From contig JAMJFZ010000703.1 in the NCBI GenBank assembly GCA_026225945.1, forward strand, positions 1-64,000: a stretch of DNA of 64,000 nt. Direction: 5' to 3'. Position 1 is the stretch's first letter. Each line of letters opens with the position of its first letter. This document shows, in pieces, positions 34,778 through 45,378 of the stretch. The notes below the pieces were generated by a model. It did no database searches. It saw only the letters and a list, made by a program, of their open reading frames with translations, and had not been told where the DNA came from. This DNA is from Cricetomys ansorgei (Eukaryota > Chordata > Mammalia > Rodentia > Nesomyidae). Both the position numbers and the translations under genes were made by a program.

Positions 34778-34987
34778 TCAATGAGCAAGCCATGTGGATC
34801 AAGCCAGTAAGTAGCACATTTTCATGACCTTTCCATTAACTCCTGCCTCCAGCTTACTGCTTTGAATTCCTACCCAGATTTCTCCAGATGATGGGCTACA
34901 AGCTGTAAGCTGAAATAAACTCTTTCCTCTCTAAGTGACTCTTCATCATGGTATTTTATCACAGCAATAGACATTCTAACTAGAAAA
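34778..34987 (+). mobile_element. 5' LTR (truncated) of a MaLR element
   Basis: It starts in mid-LTR at GAGCAAGCCATGTGGATCAA and continues through ACTCCTGCCTCCAGCTTACT, GTAAGCTGAAATAAACTC (with AATAAA) and TTTTATCACAGCAATAGACA to its end. The downstream LTR at 36481 has the same series, so the two are a pair. Confidence 0.75.
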
Positions 34988-36480
34988 ATGTTAGTGCCAG
35001 TTTTTGGAATATTGCTGTGACCTACCTGACCATGTGTTTTGGGAAACATTGTGTTAACATTTGAACTTAGGGCAGGAAAAGACACTGACTGCTCAGAGCT
35101 CAATATACTGTTTGGTGGGAATTTAGAAGAAAAAGCTAAAAGCTGAACCATTTATGGAGTCCTGGTTGCGAAATTTCTGAGGGACGTTTGACCTCTTTCA
35201 GGGCCACTTAAGATTTTGAATTAAGAACTGTGATTCTGGCCAGCTCATACTGAAGACTTGGCAGTAATTAAAAAGATACCAACACAACCAAACTTGTTAA
35301 CGTAAAAGTCTCCCAGGTGGTACTGGTTTCAAGGCATGAAGGAGTAATGGAAATCAGCTAAAGCTTGACACTGTGAGAGATCACAAGAGACCATTGATGA
35401 AGGAACAGCCTCGGTTGCAATAGAAGCTCAGGATTGAAGGAGTCATGCATAGAAATTGAGGCTTGTCACCATGTGTCAGGGCCAGAGTCACTGGCCTAGG
35501 CACAGAGCCTAGGAGAGACTATCAGTAAAGGGGCAGCATAGTTGCAATGGTGACCCCAGCACTTTGGAGATACCAGTACAGAGAATTGAATGACTGCCAA
35601 TAACAGTCCCAGGTATGGAGTAGATCTGTCCTGAGCCTAGAAGATGAGCTATGTGGATGGCAGAGCTGGAGAAATGGAACCTGTTGGAAGAGCCCAAAGA
35701 ATCAGAAATCATGAGTGAATCTCAAATATCTGACACAGAGTTAGTTTACACTGTTGAATTTTTTTTATTTTGTTTTGACTTTGCCCTGGTTGTTCTCTCT
35801 TGGAACAAGAAAGTATTTAATTTTTCTCTTTATAGGAACTGTATTGATTACTTTTCAGTTGCTGTGTAAAAAGCACCATGATCAAAGTAATTTTATGGAA
35901 GAATTTATTGGGAATTTATATCATGGTGCTGGAGCAGTAGCTGAGAACTTACATCTTGATCTACAACCACAAGGCTGGGGGTGGTGTTCAGAGAGAAAGA
36001 TAGCTGGACATGAGCTTTTGAAGCCTCAAGATGACCCACAAAGATACTTTCTCCAACAAGGCCAAACCTCCTAATCCTTCCCAAAGAGTTCTACCAACTA
36101 GATACCAAATATTCAAACATATGAGCCAATGGAGAACATTCTTATTCACAACACCACAGGAACTTATAGTTATAAGACCCTGAATATTTTAGAGGGACTG
36201 AACTTTTATAAGTAACTTAAAGTATGAGAGAGAGAGTTTGGATATTCTAGAGAAAGTTTGGACAGTTTAGAGAGACTTTGAACTTTGAAAAAGACTTTGG
36301 ATGTTTTAAAGAAGCTTAACTTTAAAAGTATTCAAATTCTTAAAGACTGTGAGACTTTTAAAGTTGGAATGTTTTCAATTGTGACATTGACTTTAATATG
36401 AGATATTGGGGATAAAAAGAAAGGAAAGGTAAAGGATTAATAAGTAATATGTGGCTGTGTCAAGAAGAAGAGGAGTCAGT
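34988..36480 (+). mobile_element. MaLR internal region
   Basis: Right after the 5' LTR lies TTAGTGCCAG (34991-35000), a primer-binding-site-like stretch, then AATATTGCTGTGACCTACCT and GACCATGTG, typical of MaLR interiors. It ends in a purine-rich GTCAAGAAGAAGAGGAGTCAG tract next to the 3' LTR, in the polypurine position. No gag, pro or pol frame is seen, as is usual for these non-autonomous elements. Confidence 0.7.
35840..36158 (-). mobile_element. Solo LTR nested in the MaLR internal region
   Basis: It reads TGTATTGATTACTTTTCAGT at the left end, then TTTTATGGAAGAATTTATTG, GGAGCAGTAGCTGAGAACTT, AAGGCCAAACCTCCTAATCC and CAAACATATGAGCCAATGGA, to CACCACA. The ends are TG and CA. The 5-bp flanks GGAAC (35835-35839) and GGAAC (36159-36163) are identical, as expected for an ERVL/MaLR insertion. 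Confidence 0.9.
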
Positions 36481-36878
36481 TGTGCTGGTTGATTTCTGTC
36501 AACTTGACACAAACTTAGAAGTATCTGGGAAAAGATCTTCAATTCAGAAAATGCCTCCATGATCCTGGCTTGTAAGCAAAGCTATCAGGAATTTTCTTAA
36601 TTAGTGATGTATTTGGGAGGGACCAACCCACTGTGGGTTGTTCCACCTCTGGAAAGGTACTTAGATCTGGTATGTATGAGAAGGGATGATGAGCAAGACA
36701 TAGATACCAAGCCAGTAAGCGATGATCTTCCACAGTATCTGCTTCAGTTTCCTACCTAGAGTTTCTGCCCTAACTTCTTTTCATGATGGACTACAACTGT
36801 AAGATGAAATTAACCTTTTCCTCCCCAACTTGGTTTTGGTCATGGTGTTTTATCACAGCAGTGGAAACAACTACAGCA
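36481..36878 (+). mobile_element. 3' LTR of the MaLR element
   Basis: About 398 bp, from TGTGCTGGTTGATTTCTGTC to a CA end. Landmarks: TGTCAACTTGACACAAACTT, GAAAATGCCTCCATGATCCT, TTTTCTTAATTAGTGATG, CAACCCACTGTGGGTTGTTC, TTTCATGATGGACTACAACT and TTTTGGTCATGGTGTTTTAT. It is the best-preserved copy of this LTR type in the window. Confidence 0.85.
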
Positions 36879-36932
36879 GGGAATATATGAATTTCAATTG
36901 TAGCCGAATTCTAATGTAAAAAAGACAACTCT

Positions 36933-37101
36933 TGAGCTGGTAAGCTGGCTCAGCTGTCAAAGGCACTTGCCACCAAGTCTGACAACCTTAGTATAGTCGC
37001 CAGTTGGTGGAAGATGAGAAAAGACATCAACAGGTTGTTCTTTAACCTCCATATTTATACCAGGGCATGCTTGTGTGTGCATACACACTGTAAAATACCT
37101 A
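36933..37101 (+). mobile_element. B3-type SINE (B2 family)
   Basis: The head GAGCTGGTAAGCTGGCTCAG and AAAGGCACTTGCCACCAAGT are followed by a GTGGAAGATGAGAAAAGACA and CAGGTTGTTCTTTAACCTCC body, then a CACACTGTAAAAT tail. Confidence 0.85.
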
Positions 37102-37299
37102 AAAAGTTTCCATTTCTGCTGATTCATTCACTGGATTCTGATTTTCTCCCATACTTGCAAATTTACAGATTCAGATATTAGCTTTGTAACGAGGTGGTTT
37201 AGACTTCCAGCCTAACAAGAATCCATGGGCTTCTTGAGTAATAATTTGCTGGGAGGGTCCTCTAGAGGAGTGTGAGAAAAAAAATGAGTGAATGATGCT
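37102..37299. other. Unassigned spacer
   Basis: Nothing recognised. Confidence 0.4.
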
Positions 37300-37560
37300 C
37301 TGTATATGAAGATTATTAAAGAAAACAAGGAATTAGCAGGATCTCAGCAAAGTCTTTGCACTTAATTAGCTAATCAGTTTTCAAGGATTTCAATGAATAT
37401 TAATAGCAAAGGTGTAATGCCAATGCATAGTAAATAATCCTAAACATCACTCACGTGTGCTTTGAGAAAGCAATAGTAAAGAAACTAAAAGGTAACACGA
37501 AACCCAGCAGATTGCAAAAGAAAGTGCGAATGACTAAATTAAAGCTGCTCAGTTTTTTTT
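37300..37560. other. Repeat-free block with TTAATTAGCTAAT (candidate regulatory)
   Basis: A paired homeodomain-type core, TTAATTAGCTAAT, lies at 37362-37374 in a repeat-free, complex-composition stretch. This suggests a conserved element but is only an impression. Confidence 0.28.
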
Positions 37561-37638
37561 CTCCTGCACACAGAAACTTTCACAAGCTCGCATTTAACCT
37601 AGCACTTATTTCACTATTATGAAAGAAAATTTTAATTC

Positions 37639-37691
37639 GTGTCTACAAAAAAATATAGGACAATTGTGTCTACAGAAAGCATAGAACAATC
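37639..37691. repeat. 26-27-bp tandem duplication
   Basis: Units GTGTCTACA...ATAGGACAATT (37639-37665) and GTGTCTACA...ATAGAACAAT (37666-37691) are adjacent with few differences. Confidence 0.85.
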
Positions 37692-38246
37692 TTCCTGTAT
37701 GTTTGTTGTGGTATCCATGAGATATAAATGACCAGTCATTGTGCCTACAACACCAAGTGCTTAGCCCATGTGTGAAACAAGCTACACAAAGGAACTGACT
37801 TACCATTTCTCCTTCGTTATTTATACTCATTCACACAGAAGCAACTTCACTTGCTGTCATAAAGATTAAGTTTAGGCCAAAAGATATGTTTCTGCATTGA
37901 AAGGCTCACAATTCATACTAAAATAATAAAGTATTTTCTGGGTGCTGATCATGATTTATCTAGAAGTTAATGGAAGAAAACTATCTCATAATCCTTGGAT
38001 ACCTGTGAGGAAGATCTAGGTATATTACAAATATCTCTATCAAAATTTCTATAAATGTTCTTTTTAAAAGTAAAGATAAATTAGGAATAATAATTGTCAA
38101 TATGCTCATGACATTTTACAACATAAAAATTCCAACAAACATTCTCAAATGTAAACAAGAATATATAAATCTTATAAATCTTTCACTTTTCACTCATAGC
38201 TTAAAGTTCAACCGAACTAAAGTTGGGAAACATACACATACACACA
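37692..38246. other. Unassigned spacer
   Basis: No repeat or exon recognised. Confidence 0.4.
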
Positions 38247-38272
38247 CAAAACAAACAAACAAACAAACAAAA
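38247..38272. repeat. (AAAC)n microsatellite
   Basis: A short CA tract passes into five to six AAAC units. Confidence 0.9.
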
Positions 38273-39321
38273 TTTTCAAGAAAATGGAAGAGGTTTGGAC
38301 AATGAGAGTGTGTCTTCCATATATGCTTCCTTGACAGCTTTAATTATTTTAAGGATCAGAAGTTTCTATTTAAATTCAACCACTCAAGTGAAAGACTTAA
38401 GAATCATATCTACATTTTCTCCTGTGGGCATTGAACAACGTTCCATGACCTCTTCAATGAATGTGGATTGATTATGATAATAGGTACCTAACCTTGAAGT
38501 TAATAAATCTTTGGGAGATGTCAAAATGATTGCAAAGACAGATTTCCTTGCACTCTAATAATTGTTCATAATGTCTACAGCTTCACAGGACAGAGAGGAA
38601 CTTAACTGATGCATAAGGACTACCAGTTGTATATGTGTATGTGCCTTTATTCTCTAAACACTGTGTTTAACTAACTGCTTGAAAATTTATTTTGAATATA
38701 TACTTGGATTTTCATCTATAGAGGGAATGGAATTCTTTGTTTTTTAAATCAAACATGAACATGGTTTTAGAAAGTGACCTATATTTACCATGTCTTTAGC
38801 TTCCACCTTTAATCCCATGGTTAGAACATAGATTTCATTACTATTACACCTTTGAGGAATGCTATTTAACATCTTTTATTAGTAATTGCAACAGGCATGT
38901 CTCAGTCTTTTCTTTGATTCCTACATAGTACCTGAATTTGCTGACTCCTCATTTTTAAACACCCTAATTTTTTTTCTCCCTTTCACTATCCCACCCACCA
39001 CAGTCTATAGTTTAAGAAGGGGACCCAAGACATCTTCTCTTTCTATTTTATCCAAAGTCATAACCCCACATTTCCCACAACCGAGATGTCTCCTTTTAGC
39101 CTTACATCCACATGTTATATTCCTAGCTGAATTCTAAGCTCCTTTTAACATGCTTCAGGACCATGATGTCCATTTAATCAACACTGAAACTTACCAGCAT
39201 TCCCCAAACTCTGCTCTGGCACATGTGTTAGATAATGGAAGCTTCAATTAGTTCTAACTGGATACTGAGGTAAAGGGAGATTTTTTTTTTTTTTGATTTT
39301 GCTACTATGTAGAGAAATAGA
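38273..39321. other. Unassigned sequence with a poly(T) at 39282-39295
   Basis: No exon or named repeat. 38880-39130 is pyrimidine-rich and could be an old LINE scrap. The T run sits just ahead of an R700 copy. Confidence 0.35.
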
Positions 39322-40200
39322 CCTGTACAAAAGCTAAGAAGGGTCTATATTCCAGGGGTCTATATGAAGGAATCACATTCAAAGGTCAGTGGTCTGGATG
39401 GGATGTAGAAAGAATGTTAAGAATGTAATCCCAGTATTCAGAGAGTAGTGATAGCACACAGTGTTCAGAAGACAGTGATGATCCATGCCTTTAACCCCTA
39501 AGACAGAAACTGAGTATGGAAGCAGACACAGGAAATAGAGCTTAGAAAGACTCAGTGTCACAAAAGGAATGACATCTGAGATGAGTCAGAGTGAAGGACA
39601 GGTAAAGTGACAAATCAGAGGAAGAGTTGGCAGAGTGAGTCAGAGTGAGGACATGCCCAACTCTCATGATAGGAAGGTGGGCTCTCAGTTCAGAGCAGAG
39701 TCAACTATAGTCAGTCTGTTACAGCAGGCAATATGAGGTGAAAAGTCCTAAGCAGGTAGGGGACAAGACACAGAGACAATGAAGTGGTCTGACTGAGGAG
39801 CAGAAAGGCTGACTGAGGCGGTATGGAGCAGTGAGTGCTCAGGAAGAGACACAGAGACACAGAGGCAGCTCGGCCGAAATCAGTATCAGACGGAAAAAGT
39901 CAGTCAGTTTGAAGCTGTGCAGAGCAGTCCACTCTGAGGCAGTCAGAGAATCAGCAAGAGTAAGCCGGAGTCAGAAGAGTTCAGTCAGGAACTGAACAGA
40001 AGCTGACTCAGAAGATCAGTTTGAGGCAGCAGCTTTAAGGAGTTTGGATGAGAAGGAGTGAGTTGAGTTGAACCAGAAGAGTTGGAGTTCAGAAGAAGCT
40101 AGTCAAAGTGGCTCACTTAGTAGTAAGTCTCAGAGGTTGATTTTATTGTTTGGAGGCTTAAATGTTTTAAATCGTACAGAGGCTGAAAAACTCCAGTGCT
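39322..40200 (+). repeat. R700 dispersed repeat, copy 5 (longest core)
   Basis: It begins within the family at CCTGTACAAAAGCTAAGAAG, lacking the first ~60 bp. It holds the full GAAGCAGACACAGGAAATAG to GAGTCAGAGTGAGGACATGC stretch and the longest GTCAG/CAGAG core (39700-40090). It ends with about one and a half tail units (GGAGGCTTAAATGTTTTAAA, ACAGAGGCTGAAAAACTCC). Confidence 0.75.
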
Positions 40201-41079
40201 CTATCACCTCATCATAATTTTGCTCATGTTTTCTCTGTTCAACATTGTTTAAGGGAAGAAACAGAAGAAGAGAGGGTTTGAGAGGAAGGCATTGGTTGAA
40301 ATCCTTCTTTGAGTAAGGGCCTTATTAACACCACAGGCAGACAGACTGCACAGCACTGTGGAGGACTGAAGGAAAAGGCTTCAGTCTCCCCACACAAAGT
40401 GAGGCATCTATAAAGATTTCTGAAGGCAAGAGATGTCCTGCATGAAGAAAAAGGAGGCTTAGTTAATATGTGATCTATGCTACATGACAAAGATAGGGAA
40501 GGAGGACATTAGGCTACATGACAGGAGTCAAAGAGACGCAGTCAAGAGATCTGCTGTTAACTTTTGATCACGATACGCTGCCTTGAACCCCATGTACTAG
40601 GAGGGTTGGTATGTTTCCCACTTTGCTTGCAGCTCTACCTGTCTGCTTAGAGGTCTGTGCTTACTAACAAATATATGTATGCACCTCCTTATTCTTTAAA
40701 AATGATACAAGCATAGGAGAACTCAGAAAAAAAGCTGCCCTGACTTCTCATGCAGTCCCAACGCAGAATGTCTGATGCCCCACTCAGCCTCCTTCAGCTA
40801 AACTATGGGTTCATAAGCTGGAATCTGGACAGCACTATTACCAGCATTCAGCCTTCATCTTCAGTGTCATGTCATTAAAGAAAATCCCTAATTCCCTCAG
40901 TAATCTTTAACAGACACTAAGTTCTAATGATAGTCTTCCCGCTGAACAACTGTCATCCTATCACGCAACCAGCAGTTTAAAGTCGTAGTTAACCCCAAGA
41001 TAAACAGTTAGTTTCCATTTGTGTTTCACATTCATGAGCTCGGGTTGTCTCTATCTTCCTGGTCTTTTTGAAATACAGT
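40201..41079. other. Unassigned single-copy sequence
   Basis: No repeat recognised; composition is moderate in GC with no convincing exon. Confidence 0.4.
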
Positions 41080-41745
41080 ATTTTCATTGTAGGGACCCTC
41101 ATCTTCAGGGGAGCAATGGCTCCATTGTAAGCTGATTTATGTGGCTTCCAGGAGGCAGGAGTTACAAGAGGGTTCTAATGGCACTTTCTGCTCACTCACA
41201 CCACATGTATCATTCAGCCATGGCTCACAATGCTATAAAAATGTCTCTGTCTGCATGATGAAACACATCTATCCCAAGGTACGCCAGAGATTTGAAAATA
41301 AAAAGTAAATCTCCTCCTTGGGTGGGATTCACATTATCATGCAATTTGTGAGCTTGCCCACGTGAGCCCATTTCAGACACTTTTAGATCAGTGGCCCAGC
41401 TATTAAAGTGCCATCAAAGCATTTTTGACTCCATAGAATTAATCATGAAATCTGTTCCTGCCAGCTCACTCATCATATTCGAAATATTAATTTAGAGCAA
41501 AATTAAATCGGACACCCACCGACAGCAACATTTTGCCCTTCAGAACTCCCCTTCATATTGATTTATTAATGGTTGCCAGAACAGTGTGCTATAACAATTT
41601 ATTACATCTTTCTGGATGTTTCTTTATGCTTACAAATAGTCCTTGGGAATTAGAGGTGTTATCTGACAGCCTTTTGACAGGGGTATTTTTCAATTTGCAT
41701 AACATTTGGGGAATTTATTGAGAGTTAAGGGAGAAGTATCATTTT
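41080..41745. other. Repeat-free conserved-looking block (strongest candidate enhancer)
   Basis: About 670 bp without any repeat signature. It carries clustered ATTA/TAAT cores (GAATTAATCATGAAATC, ATATTAATTTAGAG, TGATTTATTAATGG, CAATTTATTAC). Two TGACAG cores (41664-41669 and 41675-41680) lie 11 bp apart, one helical turn. TGACAG is the core bound by TALE-class homeodomain proteins. Function is inferred from sequence texture only. Confidence 0.38.
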
Positions 41746-42487
41746 AGCACCAGTGGCAATGGTTGATTTGCTTCAGGAAGTTTTAAAATCAGGGTGGTCA
41801 TTTGACTGTGGTGCAAGTCCAGGATAATATAAGACCGTAGTGCCTCACTGAATCTACTCTCTGCTGTGATGAGCTGCCATAAAATGCTGAATGGAAGCAT
41901 AAGGTGTCCTTTTATGGACTATGTAAATATTCCTTTTACTTTTGCTATTAAGATCTTAAACACTCACATCAGCACTGGGATGCCATGAAAGTTCAAATGA
42001 TCAACTGTGACAGTACATACTCCAGGCAGTAAAAGCTAATAGTCCTGTATGCCTAAAACAAAAGACTTTGACTCCCAGGGCCTCAGAGAAGAATCACACT
42101 GAGCTCTAAGTCAGGAGCTGCTCTCACAAGACCTAAATTCCACAATCATTTATGTATGGAATATTGCCCATATTGAACATGTGTATCAAACTTGTGTTCA
42201 AACAAGAGCTAACCTTCACAGAACAATAGCCATTAATTGTTAATTGTTAATTCATTATTTAATTGTTTAATACATTATTGAGTCTTCTTCATGAGATATA
42301 TTGTGTTAACTATTAAGGATTCTATAGTAAATAAAAGAGTTGTTTCAAGTGATGTTCAAGCTCACACAGAGCCTACATCTTTACTGACATCAGTGGGATG
42401 AATAGTGTCAGAAAAAAATAAATTAAGAATAGAATCAACAATTTTATAAGGTGACAGATGCTGAGATAAAATTATATAGGAAAATGG
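41746..42487. other. Unassigned spacer
   Basis: It includes a local TTAATTGTTAATTGTTAATT repeat near 42231-42250. Otherwise no repeat or exon is recognised. Confidence 0.4.
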
Positions 42488-42828
42488 TATTCATTATTTT
42501 TCTAAGTGCCGGGACAAACATAGCTTAAAGCGGAAGGGTTTATTTTGAACTGTGGTTTAAGAAGGGATATAGTCTACCGTGTTGGGGAAAGTATACTGAC
42601 TGGAGCTGGAGGAAGCTGCTTACTTTGTGCCTGCAGTCCCGAAGCAGAGAGTAGACAGGAAGTGAGGTCAGGTTATAAAATCCCAAGGCCAATGTCAAAT
42701 GTTCTACTTCCTTTAATGAGGATCTTTCTAAAATTTCAACAACCTTCTAAGGTAATGTCACTAACTGAGGATCATGTGTTCAAATACACAGGCCTATGAG
42801 GACTACTTTACAGTCATACACAATCATA
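42488..42828 (-). mobile_element. MaLR-type solo LTR
   Basis: The antisense order holds: GCGGAAGGGTTTATTTTGAA, CTGGAGCTGGAGGAAGCTGC, GAAGTGAGGTCAGGTTATAA, TGTTCAAATACACAGGCCTA and a TTTACAGTCATACACAATC end. It is the second LTR type, as nested at 35840. Confidence 0.7.
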
Positions 42829-43978
42829 GCAGTGGGCTAGGAGGTCACTACAGGGTGCACAGATGCTATATTTAGCTTAGCAGTCAGCAAAAGCCTAAAT
42901 AAATACGTAGAGGAAACATTAAGAAGAAAAAATAGCTTCGTCTTTCTTTTTTAAAGGTTTCATTGTAGGAATTAACACTGAGTTATGCAAAGAATAGATT
43001 GTGAAGTGCATTCAGTATAAAAAAAAAGCTAGGTGATGTGTAAGTGACTTACCTCTATGAAATTATCCCATAATGCCATAATGTATAATGCCATATATAG
43101 CAATAATTCCATAATTATAGCCCATAATGTATTTCCAAATCACATATATTTGATAAGCATGTACAATTATTATTTTTACTTAAAAAAATGAAAATATGAG
43201 TGAACAAATGAAAAATGATTAACATATATATTATTATTATCATAGTCAAGGACTATCTATTATAGTCCCATCTATCCGTGTATATCTTCATATATGTATG
43301 GCAATCTATAGCTATATCTGAGTGTGTGTTTGTGTGTGTGTATATATGTGTAAATATATTATAGATAATATATATTATATTATATTTACATATATACATA
43401 TATATATATAATTCATAAAATATAAAAGCAAAAATATCAGAGGAAAACACTCTAAATGAAACCGTAATTGCAGTTGTTACTTCACTGGAAATGATGTGCT
43501 CTTCCCTTTGGACATTTTAACCTAGAAATATTTTCAGAAAATCAAAGTAACACAGCAGCATTTTCCTCCTGCTTTTACACTTGAATAATAATATAATATA
43601 TAGTGAAAAAGGCAATGATTCACATGGGTTAATATTCTTAACCCCTTCTACATACTATTCCCTAGAACAAATTCCCTGGAATAAAGGAGGTAAAGAAATG
43701 AAAAGTAAGTGAAAAAAATCAGAACCCTCAGCTCTGAGCTGTGGCAGGAATACAGCCGCAGGAGTCAGGGAACACTATGCTGGCCGAGACATGTCTATTA
43801 AAGCTTCTTCCTTCACTGTGTCCTGTTCTCTCAACATAGGGGTCTAAGAGTTGGTACCTAATGTGTTTAGTTGGTACATAAAATATAGAAAAATTGATGA
43901 ACCTTAGGTAATATGATTTTACCCTTGACTATCCATCTAATATTCAGACAAGAAAAGTGACCAAAACAGTGAAAAGTA
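42829..43978. other. AT-rich spacer with a compound microsatellite
   Basis: It contains repeated CATAATG(CC/TA) wording at 43066-43130 and the TG/TA tract listed next. No exon or interspersed repeat is recognised. Confidence 0.4.
43321..43411. repeat. Compound (TG)n/(TA)n microsatellite
   Basis: TG units pass into an interrupted TA-rich run with TATATTA interruptions. Confidence 0.9.
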
Positions 43979-44195
43979 GAGGATGGAGAAGTGACTCAGC
44001 AGTTAAGAGCATTTGTTGTTCTTAAAAACAACAACTGAGAGCCAGGTACATGTCACCTCACAACCATCTGTAACTCAAATTCTGGTGGGATCAAATACCC
44101 ACTTCTGGCTCCACCAACACTGCATATTCATGGTACACATACATACATGTAGGCAAACACTAATACACATAAAAAACAGGAATAAATACATTTTA
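43979..44195 (+). mobile_element. B2-family SINE
   Basis: It has GATGGAGAAGTGACTCAGCA, TTAAGAGCATTTGTTGTTCT, CACCTCACAACCATCTGTAA, CACATACATACATGTAGGC and AAATACATTTTAAAAG. The order is complete, with moderate divergence. Confidence 0.9.
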
Positions 44196-44384
44196 AAAGA
44201 CAAAGACAGAAAACATAACATCAGGATTATATAATTGCTTAACTAGCTATATTTTAAAAATTAATACAGAACCAAAAGTGATAAAACTATAAACATCTAA
44301 AAATAAAGACAGAATTTGCATTACTGGGTTTTAATTTTACATCAGGCTCTGCAGTAGCATGGTCAATTATTTTTTATTTAATGA

Positions 44385-45378
44385 TTTTAAAGAATATTTA
44401 CTTATAAGTGAGCGTATACCATGTTTGTTTTTCTGGGACTTGGTTACCTCACTCAGGATGATATTTTCTAGTTCTATACATTTGCCTGCAAAATTCATGA
44501 TGTCACTTTTTTAATAGCTGAGTAATACACCATTGTGTAAATGTGCCACATTTTCTTTATCCATTCTTCTTCACTTAAGGGACATCTAGTTTTTTTCCAG
44601 ATTCTGGCTACTATGAATAAAGCCACTATGAAATAGTTGAGCAAGTGTCCTTGTGGTAGGATGGGATGTCAATTGGATATATGCCCAGGAATGGTGTAGC
44701 TGGGTCTTGAGTCAGGTCCAGTCCCAATTTCCTGAGGAACTGCCATATTGATCTTCATAGTGTCTGTACAAGTTTGCACTCCCATCGGCAATGGAGTGTT
44801 CCCCCTTTGCTCCACATCCTCATCAATGTGAGCTGTCACTTATTTTGTTGATTTCAGCCATTCTGACAGGTGTAAAATGGAATCTCATGAAAGTTTTGAT
44901 TTGTATTTCTCTGATGACAAAGGATGCTGAACATTTCATAAGTGTTTCTTAGCCATTTGAGTTTCCTCTATTGAAAATTCTCTGTTTAGACCTGTAGTCC
45001 CTTTTTTTTAAATTGAATTATTTGTTTTGTTGATGTTTAGTTTCTTGGATTCTTCAGATATTAATATTAGCTCTCTATCAGATGTAGAATTGGTGAAAAT
45101 CTTTTTTCCATTCTGCAGGGTGCTGTTTTGTCCTGTTGATGATGCCTTTTGCCTTACAGAAGCTTTTCAGTTTCATGAGGTCCCATTTATTAATCCTTGA
45201 TTTTAGTGCCTGCAGTATTGGCTTTCTGTTCAGGAAGTTGTCTTCCTGTGCCAATGTGCTCAAGATTATTTCCCAATTTCTCCTCTATCAGGTTCAGCAT
45301 ATCTGACCTTTGATCCACTTCCATTTGAATTTTGTGTAGGGTGATAAATATGAATCTATTTGCATTCTTCTCTCAGCT
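44385..45378 (-). mobile_element. L1 ORF2 C-terminal region, inverted 5' part of an L1
   Basis: The antisense L1 landmarks run unbroken: TACCTCACTCAGGATGATAT, ATGCCCAGGAATGGTGTAGC, TGAGGAACTGCCATATTGAT, CCATTCTGACAGGTGTAAAA, GCCTTACAGAAGCTTTTCAG and GAATCTATTTGCATTCTTCT. A 61-codon minus frame (45078-45263) still spells WDLMKLKSFCKAKG-like ORF2 protein but is broken on both sides. It joins a sense 3' UTR at about 45379. Confidence 0.9.

Noticed and set aside
36337..36480. Repeated GACTTT(T/G)AA phrases before the 3' LTR as a minisatellite
   Set aside because: They fit the AT-rich, purine-ending tail of MaLR internal regions and the spacing is irregular.
45078..45263. 61-codon minus frame that looks like reverse-transcriptase-associated protein
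   Set aside because: It is the remains of L1 ORF2, broken on both sides, and is annotated as part of the L1.
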